Shown here one piece after another: positions 35,745 to 48,985 of a stretch of DNA of 64,000 nt. The notes under the pieces are model-generated. The model was given only the letters and a program-made list of their open reading frames with translations. It was not told the origin of the DNA and did not search any database. This stretch comes from Polyodon spathula (Eukaryota; Chordata; Actinopteri; Acipenseriformes; Polyodontidae). Within the stretch, counting starts at the first letter, position 1. Each line of letters begins with the position of its first letter. The position numbers and the translations under genes are program-made. Location: the NCBI RefSeq assembly GCF_017654505.1, contig NC_054549.1, forward strand, positions 26,224,147 through 26,288,146, written 5' to 3'.

Positions 35745-38700
35745 ATATATGATATTACTGGGCTGGGCTATAATGTATCCAGATGACTTTTAATAATCAA
35801 GAAGCTCACACAGACTCATTCGATTTGAAGTTTTAATGAATCAGAGTGGTATCAGTATTCCTTCAGTTTATTAAATGCTTAAAAATGGATTGAGTAGTTA
35901 CATACTATGCTGAATCCCAACTGACAGACAATCTGGGAGGTCCAGTGCCTTAACAGGTATAATAGCATTAATACTTCAATATGTTTATGGTTATAACATG
36001 TTTTGCCCTTAAGCTATGCATGCATAAAGCTAAAAAAAACACCCACCGCTAAATCCTACAACATCCAATATTTCACTTCTCCACAGCTAATATAAAATAT
36101 AAAACCTACACCTTATAGCAATGCATCAATATAAAAGATATAAATTCAAAATAGTTCTTACCTCCCAAAAATATATATGGAAGTGTAAAATATGATGTAA
36201 GGACAGGAACTGTCTTCAGAGGCAAAGACTTTTAAATATGACACCAACAGCAATCATCTTGATCAGAGATCTTCAGAGCATGGATCACATCAGCTTGTAG
36301 TTAGCAAGTTGAGTGACACTTGACTAGGATTTTACCTTGGTTTTTATAGAGTTCTTGCTTCACTTTTTAAGTCATATGTCTTAATTAATTCTCAAACATT
36401 AATCTGCCTTAACAGCTCTTGTCCTTCAAGTTAATAACATTTTCAAAACACCCAGTAACTCCTTCTATAAGATTAATTAGCCACCAACCCATACACCCCT
36501 CCTACATCTCCAAAATATGTAAGGTGAACTTTTGAACTGATATTATTATTTTTTGGTATCAGGGAGTTCCTGAACACAGTATGCAAGTAAATACAGTGCA
36601 AGTATATGAAGAATACATATAGAAATATGTGTTTAATATATAACACCTACTTTGGTTTAGTTATTCCAATCCTGGGTTAAAAATATCTTTCCCTTTTAAC
36701 ATCAAAAAACATCCTCCTTAACAGGTTGGCTTCATTACATGTATAGTCCCATTATAGCTATTCAGTGCTTTAAACTAAACTTGAACTCTCTCTGTTTTTT
36801 ACAAAAATTCTGCTCAGGCAAGTCTGAAACTACCTGCTTCTCTGTCGAGGTCATCCATCATTAATAGAAGACTCTTCTGTAAGCATTTTCTCAGATGTAT
36901 AGCACAACATGGTCCTATGCTATGGCTCCCTGTGGCAGGATGGTCGCAGTGCGCAGGTGCGTGGTGATGTCACGGACCAGGAAGAAGCGAGACACTATAC
37001 TATACTATAGTACACTATGTTACTATATGCCTGACACAGGCTGCATAATCATGCTTTGACTGAAGTTTTTACTTTAAGTTAATTTCTGCACTATATTCTT
37101 AGCTTCAAACTGTTACATTTCTTGTGTCATAATAAAACATTTACACTTACATTCTGTTTGAATCAAGCTCTTAGAACCTTAGAATCTGATATTATCAACA
37201 GGTTAGGCTAAATATCATGAATGAGAAGTTCAATGGCAATTTGAGAAGCTGTTTTCCATGTATGGAGAAATCTGTGAAGTGTGACATACGTACATACATA
37301 AAACCACCTCCACTATATCCCCTTTATCAAGTGCAATTGTTGCACTGATGAAGAAACTAGCTGCAGCCAGAACGTCCGTTTACTTGACTTAAGACACAAT
37401 CTATTTTGTCTTATCGGACACATTTCTTTAGGTCTCTCCCAACCCCTTTTGTATTCTTTAGGTCCTAGTAAGTTTTACCTGTCATGATCTGGAATACCGA
37501 TACATAGTAAAGTCATTGTGAAGAATAGAAAATGGTCTGATGGCCACCTCTCATTTGTAATTTTTCTTATGTCTTTTGCATGAAGTATCCCATTCATTAA
37601 AAATGTATTTGATATGTTGAATGGCCATCACAATGCTGCTGATTATTTCCATACTTACTGCCACACTAATAGTTAAAAAGAATGACCAATGTTCTTTTGG
37701 TTTGGCAATGTATTCTCAGTATACTTGAGGCAATAGGCTCAAATGGGAGTTGAATGGAATTATTGTGAGTACAGGGGAAGTGGTTTTGTGGTGTGAAATG
37801 ATTCTGAGATCATAACTGAGGGACACACACATAATTGGCTAGGAAAGTCACAGAGGAAGTATTAGTGTTCAATGGGAAAAAAAACAAAAACATTCACCCA
37901 AATTAACAGAGGTAAGGTATTTGTGAAATCAGTTCTTGAAGACAATAATAATTAAAAAAAAAAACATAGGGCTATAGTCACAAGGCAATTCTCACTGTGT
38001 TCATTTAACACCATTTCTTAATTTAAACAAAACAACGGGCATATTTACGATGACCTTTTCTAGAATGTTGATGTCATCGTACAGTCATGGTACTATACTT
38101 TTCTTTACTTCTGAACAAATAACACAGGCGAAAACAACCCCCCACCCCCCACCCCCCCAAAAAAATCAAAAAACAGTAAAAACGTAGCCATTGATGCTAA
38201 AAAGCTTTAAATAAATAATTCTGGGATAATTCTAGTGATAAATAGACACCCTAGCTATGAAGTAGCATCTATAAAGCAGGGTGCATTTCTCTGTCACTAT
38301 CTCTACACTGTTTTAAAGTTCCTTGCACTGGTGACCAATGAATGAGACCCAGACATCTGATTGCAAAACCTTTTATTGTTCAAAGACACTTTGAAAAATA
38401 CTGTGACATTTCAAGCTGAGGGCATATTGCAGGAAATGAGCATTTGACTTGTTCTGCTGTTTCACTTCCAAGCAATACAAACTGAAAGGGCAGACATCTG
38501 TGAATCATTAAAATGTAATTAATGCATGTAACAATATTGTAGAGTTTTAGGCAATACAGTTCAGGACTAGGTTTATTATCTAATTAACAGTATAATTTAT
38601 TTTAAAACACTAACATTGCAATGGAATAGTATGCACCCAACTGTACATAATAAAGGTGTCATTTCAAACAAGGGGTTCTGAAGACAAGACCAAAGCAATG

Positions 38701-38914
38701 TCACAGAACCCTGGGATAGAATTTTATCCTTGTGTGTACAGTTCTGATCATTTGTTCTAATGCAGTACATGGTAACAATGGAAGTGCACTTACTGCTTGA
38801 TATTTAAGGTGGTCTTGTTGTTTCTTTAAGGAAGAAATGTTAACCCTAGGAAGAAATGTAGAACCAAGCATGCTTGTTTTTTGAAAAGCAGAAAACTAGT
38901 TATAGTACTGAACT
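34728..38914. other. Intergenic DNA upstream of KBTBD12
   Basis: No gene recognised. Holds a complex AT microsatellite (35660-35752), an LTR-start-like patch near 36930-36995 (TGTGGCAGGATGGTCG then TGATGTCACGGACCAGGAAG), a SINE/Penelope-like phrase near 37345-37377 (ACTGATGAAGAAACTAGC then CAGCCAGAACGTC), and C-rich sequence at 38137-38158. Confidence 0.55.
35660..35752. repeat. Complex TA/TG microsatellite
   Basis: GTGTGTGTGT leads into alternating TATA runs with short breaks (ATATAAAATATA, ATATGTGTGATATA). Low-complexity, no further information. Confidence 0.85.
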
Positions 38915-39460
38915 TGTACAGCAATTATAGCGAACACAATTATTTCATATCTTAACTATTTTGCACTGCCACTACCTACATATGCCTCAAGTGTGCAGTT
39001 TTGAAACAAACACATGTTATAGCAAACCAAGATTTTCAATTTTAAACGGCATATCTGGTATTACTTTAGGTTGAAAGACGTTCTCAGTTTCTATGTTTGA
39101 TTATCAGTCAATCGATTGCACTTTCTGGGCTATTTCACCTAAGCAGTGTTTTCTGGGCAAAGCATTTTCTGACATGTCAGTCAATAAGGGTAGCAGCTGG
39201 TTGGTTAATTGCAGGAAAAAAAACATTCAAAGGGTGGGATAATTTCATTCTCCAAGTGAAATTACCAAGCATGTGCAACACTAACTGGTATGCAGTTTTT
39301 TTTAACTAAGTGTCTTACCAGAGATCATGTTTTATATTGAAAATCCATGTTTATCATAACATGTATTTCTTTCAAAACTGCACATTTGAGACTTCTTAAT
39401 GAGTAGAAGTTCACAACAAATATGATTCGTGGAATTATTTTGTTAGCTACAATCATAAAT
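38915..39460. mobile_element. MITE-like element, CTCAAATGTGCAG family, copy B
   Basis: The best preserved copy. Left inner repeat CTCAAGTGTGCAGTTTTG (38987) then ACACATGTTATAGCAAACCA; right inner repeat TTTATCATAACATGTATTTC then CAAAACTGCACATTTGAG (to about 39390). Outer flanks also pair: TAGCGAACACAATTATTTCA (left) with AATTATTTTGTTAGCTACAA (right). Ends about 120 bp before the KBTBD12 start codon. Confidence 0.6.
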
Positions 39461-39578
39461 ATGAATATTAAAGTTCAACTAACTTAGGAATTTTTAGTAT
39501 GAATTTTTTCTTTTTTTTTTCTTTTAGACTAAATGATCTGATTCTACATATCTCAACAGTAAACTATCTATTTTCATT

Positions 39579-40514
39579 ATGGATAACAAAGCTAAACACA
39601 GCCTGAAGTTACTAGACCAAATCAACAAAATGAAGGAGATGGACGAACTAACTGACATCATTCTGATCACTGAAGGGATGAGCTTCCCTTGCCATCCTAT
39701 CTGTGTTCAGCCCCTATTTCAAAGCCATGTTTACCTGCGGGCTGCAGGAGTGCAGCAGGAAGGAGGTGCAGCTTTTCAACACCTCGGCGGAGAGTTTGTC
39801 TGTCATCCTAAACTACATGTACAACTCGTAGCTGCACCTCACCAATTCCAACGTGCAGTATGTCAGCACTACGGCCTTCATGCTTCAAATGGATAACACA
39901 TTCAAAACCTGCCAGAAATACATGATGGATCACATGGATGCCTCCAACTGTGTCGGAGTTTACCATTTTGCCAAGGTGTGCTTGCAGGAAGAGATACTGG
40001 ACATCGAACTCCACCAGCTGTTTATTCTGATTACACTTGACAACATTAACGTTTCCCGGGAAGAAAGCATACTGGACGTGGTCCTCCGTTGGATGAACCA
40101 CAGCATAAAATCATGAGCCGAGCATCTTCCAGCCCTTCTGAAGCAAGTGAGGCTGGTTCTGGTGAGCCCAGCATTCCTCAAGGAGGCCAGGACGAGAAAC
40201 ACTGCCCTGCTGTATAACTCAAGCTGAGATACGCCATGGAGACGACAGACCTGCTGCTCTGTATTGGCAACAATGGCTTTGGTATAAAATCCAAGCATGA
40301 AAACTATTCTGATGCCAGCTTCTGTTACGCTCCCACGACAAAGAGGACTTACTTTATGACTTCTCCACGATACAGAGACGCTCTGGGATATGTCTGCACT
40401 GGAGTTGTGACTGAGAATGACGACATAGTAGTTGTCGGAGAAGCTGGTGTACCATTGATTAATCCAAGATACTACATATTTATAGTGGTGGCCATGGATA
40501 TTGTGTCATCTTAA
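39579..40514 (+). pseudogene. KBTBD12: KBTBD12 pseudo-exon 1 (BTB, BACK, first kelch region)
   Basis: Starts at ATG 39579 with HSLKLLDQINKMKEMDELTD then the BTB block FPCH. After the frameshift the correct reading is SVFSPYFKAMFTCGLQECSR then VILNYMYNS and a TAG. The BACK region follows: QKYMMDHMDASNCVGVYHFA, then EEILDIELHQLFIL and REESILDVVLRWMNHSIKS, stopped by a TGA that aligns with an Arg in the family (CGA to TGA). LLKQVRLVLVSPAFLKEA survives before the second deletion. From 40236 the kelch start METTDLLLCIGNN to VCTGVVTENDDIVVVGEAG is open. The exon's donor site is not identifiable; the last open frame ends at 40514. Confidence 0.88.
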
Positions 40515-41714
40515 AATTTTCCAGTAAATCTTAATAAATGTTTTCAACAAAATTTTTGCGCCCAAGGGAGAACATGTTTTCCATTGAAAAAAAAAAGAAA
40601 AAATATCTGTTTTTGAATAGTGTTTAATGTGATTTTATCTAAAGGAATTTGAAAGAAACAATTGCTTCTCTATGCTTTTGTTCAATGCATTTTAGGAAGT
40701 AAAACATGAAGTCATCAGTGCTTGTATGTGATCATTTCCACAGAAGATGTCTTGTGACTGTAACAGGTACCATAAATACTGCTCAGGTCAGGTTTTATAC
40801 CGAAGATTCAGATAAGACAATTAGAGATGGTCTATTCAATTGTATCGGTCCAACCAATACAAATACGGTCCTGTATGTATAGTAAAAGAGGTGATGAAGT
40901 ACTCATGGCTAACGCAGATTAAAGTTTTCATTCTTTAGAATGATTTAGACAGAGATCCCTGGCAACCTGATTCACCCCAATCCTATGTGCAATTGAAACA
41001 AAAGTGCTGTGAAGTGCATTTTGTTTTTTTGCTTTTTTTTTTTTTTTTTTTTTTTTATAAAGCAAACGGGAAGCTGCTAATTGTTATAAAAATGCCCGAG
41101 TTCCATCTTTATTTTGGTCACAATGCAGCGATTAGAATCGCTTTGTATATCATTTTATATTTCAGGTATCACAGCCCAGTGACTGGCAATGATATACAAA
41201 CTGAATCTAAACCATAAAAATAATGCACTAGTTGTGATAGACCTGTACCAAGGTGCTCTTTAAGGAATATGTCAGTTCCAGTGTGCTACATACAGTGCTA
41301 CTGTATTAAAAGGCAACTGTGTAATATTCATTCCAAATTAATTGTGTTGCCATTGCTGATCAAGGCTATTGATAAACTATTGCATCATGGTTCCTTTACT
41401 TTATATGATTTGAAAGGTGTAGACAATGGCCAGATGATAAAGAACATTTGTCAGGCCTCCATTTGCATTATTCATATAACACAAATCCCTTGTGGTGACA
41501 CCTGATGTTAGAGGCCTGAATGAAGCTAATGGCCCTTAAGAAAGTTTACCACAGTAAAAATATAGCAATGTGTAATAATTCAGTGAAAGCATAGGTACGA
41601 ATTCTAAAGCCCAGAGGGATGGTAAAACATGTAATGTTAAAGTATGGTAGATATACCATATAACTGTGGGAAAACTGCAATGCTATAGTGGATGACAATG
41701 TTGTTATTTTACAG
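40515..41714 (+). other. KBTBD12 pseudogene intron 1
   Basis: No coding signal. Contains a T tract (about 41032-41056) and AT-rich unique sequence. Confidence 0.6.
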
Positions 41715-41985
41715 GTACGGGATTAAATTGAGAGGCTGTTGGGAAAAACTGTGCTCTGCGAAGTTCAGAGAGCTGTACGCCTTGGGCACTGTACACAACA
41801 TGCTATACCTCATCAGGGGTCAGATGAAGCTGAAGAATCGCTTCGTGGTCACAAACAGCGTGGACAAATTATCCTTGGAGGGGAACCAGTGGAGAAGCTC
41901 CTCTCCCTTGCCTGTGCCGTTAGCGTGCCATGCTGTGGTCACGCTTAATAGCAAACTCTACATCTTTGGAGGATGGACTCCACAG
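41715..41985 (+). pseudogene. KBTBD12: KBTBD12 pseudo-exon 2 (kelch repeats)
   Basis: 271 bases, acceptor TTTACAG before 41715 and donor gtatgc after 41985; fully open. Reads CWEKLCSAKFRELYALGTVH, then LIRGQMKLKNRFVVTNSVDK and LACHAVVTLNSKLYIFGGWT. One kelch diglycine reads Arg-Gly (LIRGQ) where the family has Gly-Gly, consistent with relaxed constraint. Confidence 0.88.
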
Positions 41986-43069
41986 GTATGCTTTATTTTT
42001 GTTCAGTAAAAAAACTTGTAAACTCTAGAAGAACATTTCACCTAATATTATAATAATCAAAAATGAAAGACAAACAACTGGAGAATATCATATACCTCCA
42101 ATTATATAACAAGTGAAATCTGTTTGCCACGGTCAGCGGGGTAACAAATCTTGTTATCCAGCAATACGCAGTACCTTCTGGATAAACAAATGTACTTGGT
42201 CTGTAGAGACAGTGGCTTGTGAATTCAGTCTCATATGACATCCCCCAGGAGTGCTTTGTTTTTATCCACAAAAGCTCACATTTCTAGTTATGCAAATAGA
42301 ATCCCTGTCCTGTATTATATGATGTCAAAAAACACATCTCCTGTTGCATTTTCACTCACTATGTACGGAACAGCAAATCTTACAGGCTTTAATATAGGGT
42401 TTCTAAGACAATGCAAATTGGTGATGGTTTGTAACAAGCGAAACATTGATGAATCTTCTGAGTAGTCTGGGGAACAGAACTAGCTGTAGGCTTCAACCTC
42501 CACAGGAATGAGCACGTACCCATCCAGAATCATTTGAAAACTGTTAGTTGGCTTCCTTAGCTTCACAGCTTGTGCTTCTCTCTTCAGGGACTGCCTAAAG
42601 TTAACCTTCCCTGTACCCCCTCCCCCCCTGCCTGCCTGTTATAATAAACTGTAGGAGGATACAGGCAGGCTCAAAGTAGCCCAGATGTTTATGGTGTTAC
42701 AGCAATACAACTGTTATGTTCACCTCGTTCCTTGACTGAGATAAATGCAAAGAACAGAGATCATGTCAAGCATTATTTATGTTGACAACAGCAATGATGC
42801 ATTTATACAATTGTTGTACCACATTTACATAAAACTTCCAATTTCCCCAAACATTTCCCCCAGATAATTAGTTCAATAAATTATGCTTTCTGTTGCCATT
42901 TGACATGCAATCAGAAGCTAGTGTCTCTGTTTCCTGAACACTTGTACTGTATTCAATTACAAATTAAACAGTAACCAGCCAATTCATTAGTGATTAATGG
43001 GCGTCCTTTACCAGAAGTTAAATGATACTTTGAAGCCCTTTTCCAATGAAATCGTCTTCTGTTGCAGAA

Positions 43070-43325
43070 TCTGAGTAATGGTAATTATAGCCACTGTGCT
43101 CATCCATTCATAATCTAGGTCTCAAATGTGCAGTTTTGAAAGAAACACATTTTCATTTTAAAACATGATAATCTGCAAACAGATATTTCTTTAGCGTAGA
43201 GCAAGACCAGACATATTTATAAATGAAAATACATGTTAAATATAACTAAAAACTTCACATTTGAGGCCTATGTAGCTACTGGAAGTGCAAAATGTGTACA
43301 ATTTTGTTAGCTACAAATACTTGAA
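43070..43325. mobile_element. MITE-like element, CTCAAATGTGCAG family, copy C
   Basis: Left CTCAAATGTGCAGTTTTG at 43121 followed by AAAGAAACACAT; right inner end AACTTCACATTTGAG at about 43266, then GTAGCTACTGGAAGTGC and ACAATTTTGTTAGCTAC. Shorter interior than copy B. Confidence 0.6.
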
Positions 43326-43399
43326 TCCAACATCATTATTTTGTGATTCAGATCAAAAGCAGTCTTTACTAGGATCTAGCATGCACATTGATTCGCTGC

Positions 43400-43480
43400 T
43401 AAAACACACGTTTCTTTCAAAACTGCACATTTGAGGGGAATAGTTCTGTGACTATTTAGTTAGCTTCAATCACTTTAAAG
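43400..43480. mobile_element. MITE-like element, copy D (right half only)
   Basis: GTTTCTTTCAAAACTGCACA then TTTGAGGGGAATAG and ATTTAGTTAGCTTCAATC match the right half of copies A and B. The left half may be the neighbouring copy C or lost. Confidence 0.5.
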
Positions 43481-45343
43481 AGCCAATACCATGTGTATAT
43501 CACTTATATAACCTAGCAGCGATATTCAGACTTTCTGTTGATTTCCTATCTTCTCACTTGAAATACCTTTCAGTGATAGTTGAGATTCACATCACTGCTC
43601 TGCACAGCACCATTTTCACCGGTTGGGTGAACCTCCAGAGCTTGCCCATACCTAGAAATATACTGGCCTTGTCTCATCAATGCAAAACCCTAGTTCACCT
43701 TCTAATGGTGCAGACTACACTTTGGAGCCACAGGGCAGATCAATGCCGAAACACATCTTGGCTGCCACGGTCAGGCTATATGAAATGCAGGTCAGCCAGC
43801 ACTAGCAATCTGTACCTTTGGCTCAAGTTAACCTTTGTTATGCTAACTTTTATATTATATAAAGACCCTTTTGCTGAAGACATTTTAATATTTGTTTCAT
43901 TCACATTTTTTTTTTCAAACTCATTAGTGCCTGATCAATAAAGTGAAAGGGTTTTAATCTGTTGCATGAGGAAGTTGGTGGTGAACACAAATAAAAAGAA
44001 GGAACGCTGTTGGCCATTGCACCCTGACGTTAACCGGAAAGCTAATACAAAGTGTAAAAAAGAGTTTTGCAGGAAGCAAACGTTCTTATATTGGAATCGA
44101 TTGCAAATAATTATTTCTTAGCTATGCTTACCAGGAATACATATGCTGTTTCTTCACACAAAGTAAGCATTTGACATGCATTTGTCAGCATCAACTTACC
44201 CTAGTCAGCGATTAGAAATACCTGTCTTAACAAGATGTCACCATGGATATGCACCACAGATTCTACAGCATGTGTCCATATGTGACCGTCCCTCACTTAA
44301 AACATGTCTAGTTCCATTAGGACAATCCTTATATTCCAATGTGACAGTCTGTCTTTCAAAGGTAGAAAAAATAGGGTTTACAATTCTTGTTTCTGTTTTT
44401 ATTAACGTCACTGAAATTGATTTGAAAAACGTTTGCGCTCAGCATTGTTCACAGCAATGTAGTCTCTCTACTAAAGATTGTTAAAACATACGTTGACTGC
44501 AGTTAGTTCCTTAGTAGGGCTTCTGTATCATCAAAGTGATTGAAACTAATTTGATTATTTGTTAATTGCTGCTGCTAACTAGATGCAATGATTGTGACTA
44601 TTTATTTCCTTGCATGGAAGCTCATGCAGTTGTTGAATAGGAGACTAATTATCAAAGTAGTTTTACTCTCTTACCTCAATGATGCAATAGTCCCTTGTGG
44701 AGAAGTAACTGGAAACATGTCTTTGGTAGAGAAAATATTATTATAACTTCAACATAGAAACAAAATAAGAGTCGGAAACCATTATTCAATTATTCTATCT
44801 TGTACACCTTATTTACGCTAACAAAATAGTATTTTTGTTTATATGGAACACCTGTCAACCACACACCTCTCAGACCTGCAGCAAAATCTGTCACATGTGC
44901 TGTCTTGCCCATTCTGACTGAAACTAACAGACAACTGGGTAATGCAGCTTTTATCTGGGATTTGGGATACAGGGATTTGCATAACAATTTATCATGTTTG
45001 GGTCTGCCTATATACACACAACTGGGTAGCTCCAATGTTAGTTTAACAGCTGTATGCTTGGCTGAAAAATATATTGATGGCCACCCCTGTAGAGTCTCAG
45101 ACACTGATAGGTGCTGCACATGAACAACTGGATAGAATCTAATGACAAGATACAACCAGATGGAAGGTCAGGGAAGTGACAGCGATGTGCTTGTCTTTCA
45201 GCCTGCAATGGATGTGCTTTTTGTTTGTTCTCCCCATCTCTCTCCCTCTCTCTGATGAACAGTTTGTTTGTGTGTGTGTGTGTGTGTGTGAGATGCTCTC
45301 TCACTGCCCCTCAATTACACGCCTGTCATTTCTCATTACACAG

Positions 45344-45494
45344 GCAGATCATCCGGACGACGAGCCAGATCAGTTGAACAATCGCATGTTTCAGTTCAAC
45401 CCTGGCAGAGACAAGTGGACTGAGTGCAGCACCATGAAATACTCCAAGTACCGCTTCAGCTCGGCCATAGTCAACAGTGAGATTTATGTTTTGG
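45344..45494 (+). pseudogene. KBTBD12: KBTBD12 pseudo-exon 3 (kelch repeat)
   Basis: 151 bases, acceptor TACACAG and donor gtaagg; open. Reads ADHPDDEPDQLNNRMFQFNP, then DKWTECSTMKYSKYRF and VNSEIYVL, ending in phase 1 so that the next exon completes the Gly. Closely matches the family. Confidence 0.88.
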
Positions 45495-46324
45495 GTAAGG
45501 GGGAGCTTGCTTCATAACAGTCAGCCTTGTTTTTTTATTTTCTTGTTCAGATACAACACTTAAGTGGTTACCGGGGCCTGTCAGGACTGGGGTAAACCCA
45601 GGAGGGGTGAAAGTGATTTGTAAGTCTTTACAATGTCGGTAACAAAAGGTAGGCACATCTTGAATTGTACAACTATGCTAAACCAGGCACCATGGTGTAG
45701 CTGTGTGTGGTGTCTCAACAAGCTGGTTAATCACCTTCTCTAAAGTGTGTAAGCCATTCCTCTGTTTATATCCCTCCCACACACAGACAGACAGGATTCC
45801 AACCAATCACAGCTCGCCATGCCCAGACCTACTCCACGTGCTCAGCCTAATGACATGAAAACAATCCAATAATATAAAGTATAGAGAGAGACTAATTCAG
45901 CAGAAACACCCTCCCTATTAATGTGTGCTCCAAGGCTAGTTGATCTATTCCTACCCCAACCAATCCTGACAACCTTAGTACAGCGTTGTAGCAACTGTAG
46001 CTACAGCTGCGTGGCCCATACTGATGACTGTAAACACTACACATTACAATACGTACTGTAGGTCTATGAACAGTGCTTTAGGTTTTTTCTGTCGTTTTTG
46101 GGAGCACAACATCAATGACTAGTCCAAATATCTCTAACAACATCAGTAATAAATTCCACTGAGATACTGTTATATATTAGATTACCTCCTTGGACCCTTA
46201 GCAAACCACTGCGCGACCAGCAACGGCAACATAAGTGCATCTGGTCCCATATTGTACACTGGTACTGGTACAGCAATGGGTCACTCCTGTATATTGGTTT
46301 ATACTGTGAGACCATTTATTTCTC

Positions 46325-46450
46325 AAAATATGAAAATGCTACCACTGTGGTGCCATTATACCAATGGCTTCTGTCACTGTGACAGCCCTTGTGCCACCAT
46401 TGCCCCTCGCTCAGCCATTGCTTTGCCCTAATAGTGCCACTGTATATGAT
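46325..46450. repeat. Dispersed repeat shared with 60320-60450
   Basis: TGAAAATGCTACCACTGTGG, CCATTGCCCC and CCATTGC...GCCACTG blocks occur in the same order at 60326-60440 (AAAATGTTACCACTGTGG, GCCATTGCCCC, TTGCATTGCCACTG). Two diverged copies of an unnamed element. Confidence 0.45.
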
Positions 46451-48839
46451 CTGTATAAGATTTATACACATCTGTATAAATTCATTTAAAAAAGTTATGG
46501 AAATGATTTTAAAAAATGTATTATACAATGGCGGGGATTGTCCTATTCATTTTAGTGAGCTGTGTGATATATCTGTGGCGATATCTCAGGACCGCAAAAC
46601 CATTGTATAATTGCAATGTATTGTAGCCATCAAGGCTGTGGGTCGTTGTGACGTTTGTTTTCGCAGTGTGACACTATTGTTTATACTGTCACACTATCCT
46701 GGGGATTGTCCGGGGTAATTCTATTCCATACAATTCTACATTCAACCATAATTTTAGTAAAAGCATTGAGCCAAAAAAAAAAAACATGTGTTTTTCAGTA
46801 ATTTCCAGGAACTTAACTGATTTTGGTCATCTCAGTTAGTTACATTATGACACAACAGTACAATATGGAGAAGATTAATGATGGTGAACCGAATTTTAAA
46901 AAATGGAAAGAACTAATGCAAATAAAAAAGGCTTCATGCAATAAACATTTTATTATTAAAATGGAAAACTAAAGAAGTGTCATTTTACTGGAGTAATCAA
47001 TGTAGATAATGTAAGCTATGCATGTACTGTTTCTTTTTTGATTAAATACATTTATTAACTGCACTTGAAGGCAGTCACAGTGCTTCATTATTTTATATTC
47101 ATAAAGATTTTGGACAAAACATTTTGTATGTATCTGACACATGGGCAGTGTGTTGAATGAGAGATTGGTTATGCCTATTGAATCCCCTGTTTAAGGTCTG
47201 TTTTGTGTATGGCCAATTGAAACTCCTTTGCGTTAGTGTGGTCCTGGCTGCCCATGGTGGCGCTATACCCAATGACAAATATATGGCTTGCACCATCTTT
47301 TGTCAAGCTCCTGTATGTTAGGTTATTGTACCTTGTTGGTTTGTTTTGTCAGTTTGTCTGCAGAAAACTCTCCCTGGAAACATTGACCCTCAACGGGTAA
47401 TGATGGCGGAAGTCTGCTGACTTGTGTAGCCTATTGTGTTAAGAAACAGACTTTCTATTCGAACAGTACTCAGATGGTATTGTGGGATATTTAGGTCATT
47501 CTCCAGTTATTGGGTCAGCAGTCAATGTATCTGAGTCCTTTGCTTCAGAGTCATGCTGAAAGAGAATCCCTAGCTGGAATTCCACTTTTTATTTGTCCTG
47601 TTTTCCTATAAATTAAAATGGTTTTAAGTTGCTTGATTATGTTGCAATTAATAAAATGTTTGTGAGCTCTGTCATTAGAGCTTGAATGCAGTGTGGCATT
47701 ACAAGAAGTTCAACCATTCAAGTAGAAAAGCCTTTGCTAGTCACTATACAGCTAATTCAAATATAACTATTAATAGCAGAAATGTAGTGATGTGCTGTTT
47801 TCTTTTTTTATCCCTGCATTTTCCCATGAGATGAGTGCAATGGGTTGCTGGTTGTATTAAAAAGGGTCTTTGTGCTGCAGTAATAGAGCACCAATTCAAA
47901 TATTCTTGGACGAGAATCAGAATCTAGGGGGCATGCTGGGAGAAGCGGGTTTAATCCTTTCAAAGAGCTAACATGGTTCAGAATCTCTATAATGTAAAGT
48001 TGGGAACCTCCCATAAAGGAGTTTTGAATAGATTAAGTTCACTTCAAGTTTTATAGGTATGGACCAAAGCCTTTTGATTAAAACTGTGCTAGTCACTTGA
48101 GAGCCTGTCATGTGCAGGGTGGCTGCAGTGTTCTCAGCAGTTAGACTCGGGTAGACATCAATTTGTTTTTTGTTCACTGTGAAACAATGGTAACTTAATA
48201 CAGACCATCCCAGTGACCCACATTTCCCGGGTCAGACCTGCAAATTCACATAAAAACCTGCAGACCAGCGACAACCTGCAAAAAAACAAAACAAAAAAGA
48301 ATGTAAGATTGGATTTAAGATCAATCTTGTCTGGTTCCCGTCCTCCACAACTGTGCAGTTATCAGCCACCAGTCATGTTTGTAGAGTTGATATAGTATAT
48401 AGACTCCATTCATTGATGGATTCTTAATTCAGGTCAAAAATTATTTCAAGGAAGAGGGATATCCCTTATTAAATGTTGGATCCTAGTTCCATGGCAATTT
48501 TACTTTTGCCAGGCACAGACAAAGGAAGATTGAATAAATAATATATGTCAAACAAACAACGACATAGCCTGGAATTCTAAATACAGACTAAGACCTAAAA
48601 GGACAGGTGACAACAGGGTCTGCATGTCTAGTTCATAAAACAAAACATATATATATATATATAGGTTTTATGGATAAAATACATTTTGATATTGTGCATC
48701 TGTTTAGGCTGTTGCTAAGATGTTTGAGAAGTTTGTATGGACAGCCCAAAGTGTCCTGGATCAACAGTGCTGGATGTAGAATCAGGTTTTCAGCAGGTGC
48801 CCAGTCTCACACTTCCTGCCAGACACATCACACTTTCAG

Positions 48840-48985
48840 ATAAACAACATTAACGCAGAGTGAGGCAGGATTCTTGGAGGACCTACCTCAATCAAACATG
48901 GTGTTGAGGTCGAATCACTGGGATCATTTGAGATGAATGGCTACTAGGACAAGCATAGGTGGTCCGAATAGCCTCCTCTACTCTT
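48840..48985 (+). mobile_element. LINE (L2/CR1-like) tail fragment
   Basis: CATGGTGTTGAGGTCGAATC, then ATGGCTACTAGGACAAGC and GAATAGCCTCCTCTAC match the end of the tail at 24285-24717. Confidence 0.5.

Larger units (their letters stand above)
41986..45343 (+). other. KBTBD12 pseudogene intron 2 with element copies C and D
   Basis: Holds two copies of the CTCAAATGTGCAG element (43070-43325 and 43400-43480), a CAGGCAGG-type inverted pair near 42630-42670, and a GT run at 45267-45291 just before exon 3. No other gene. Confidence 0.6.
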
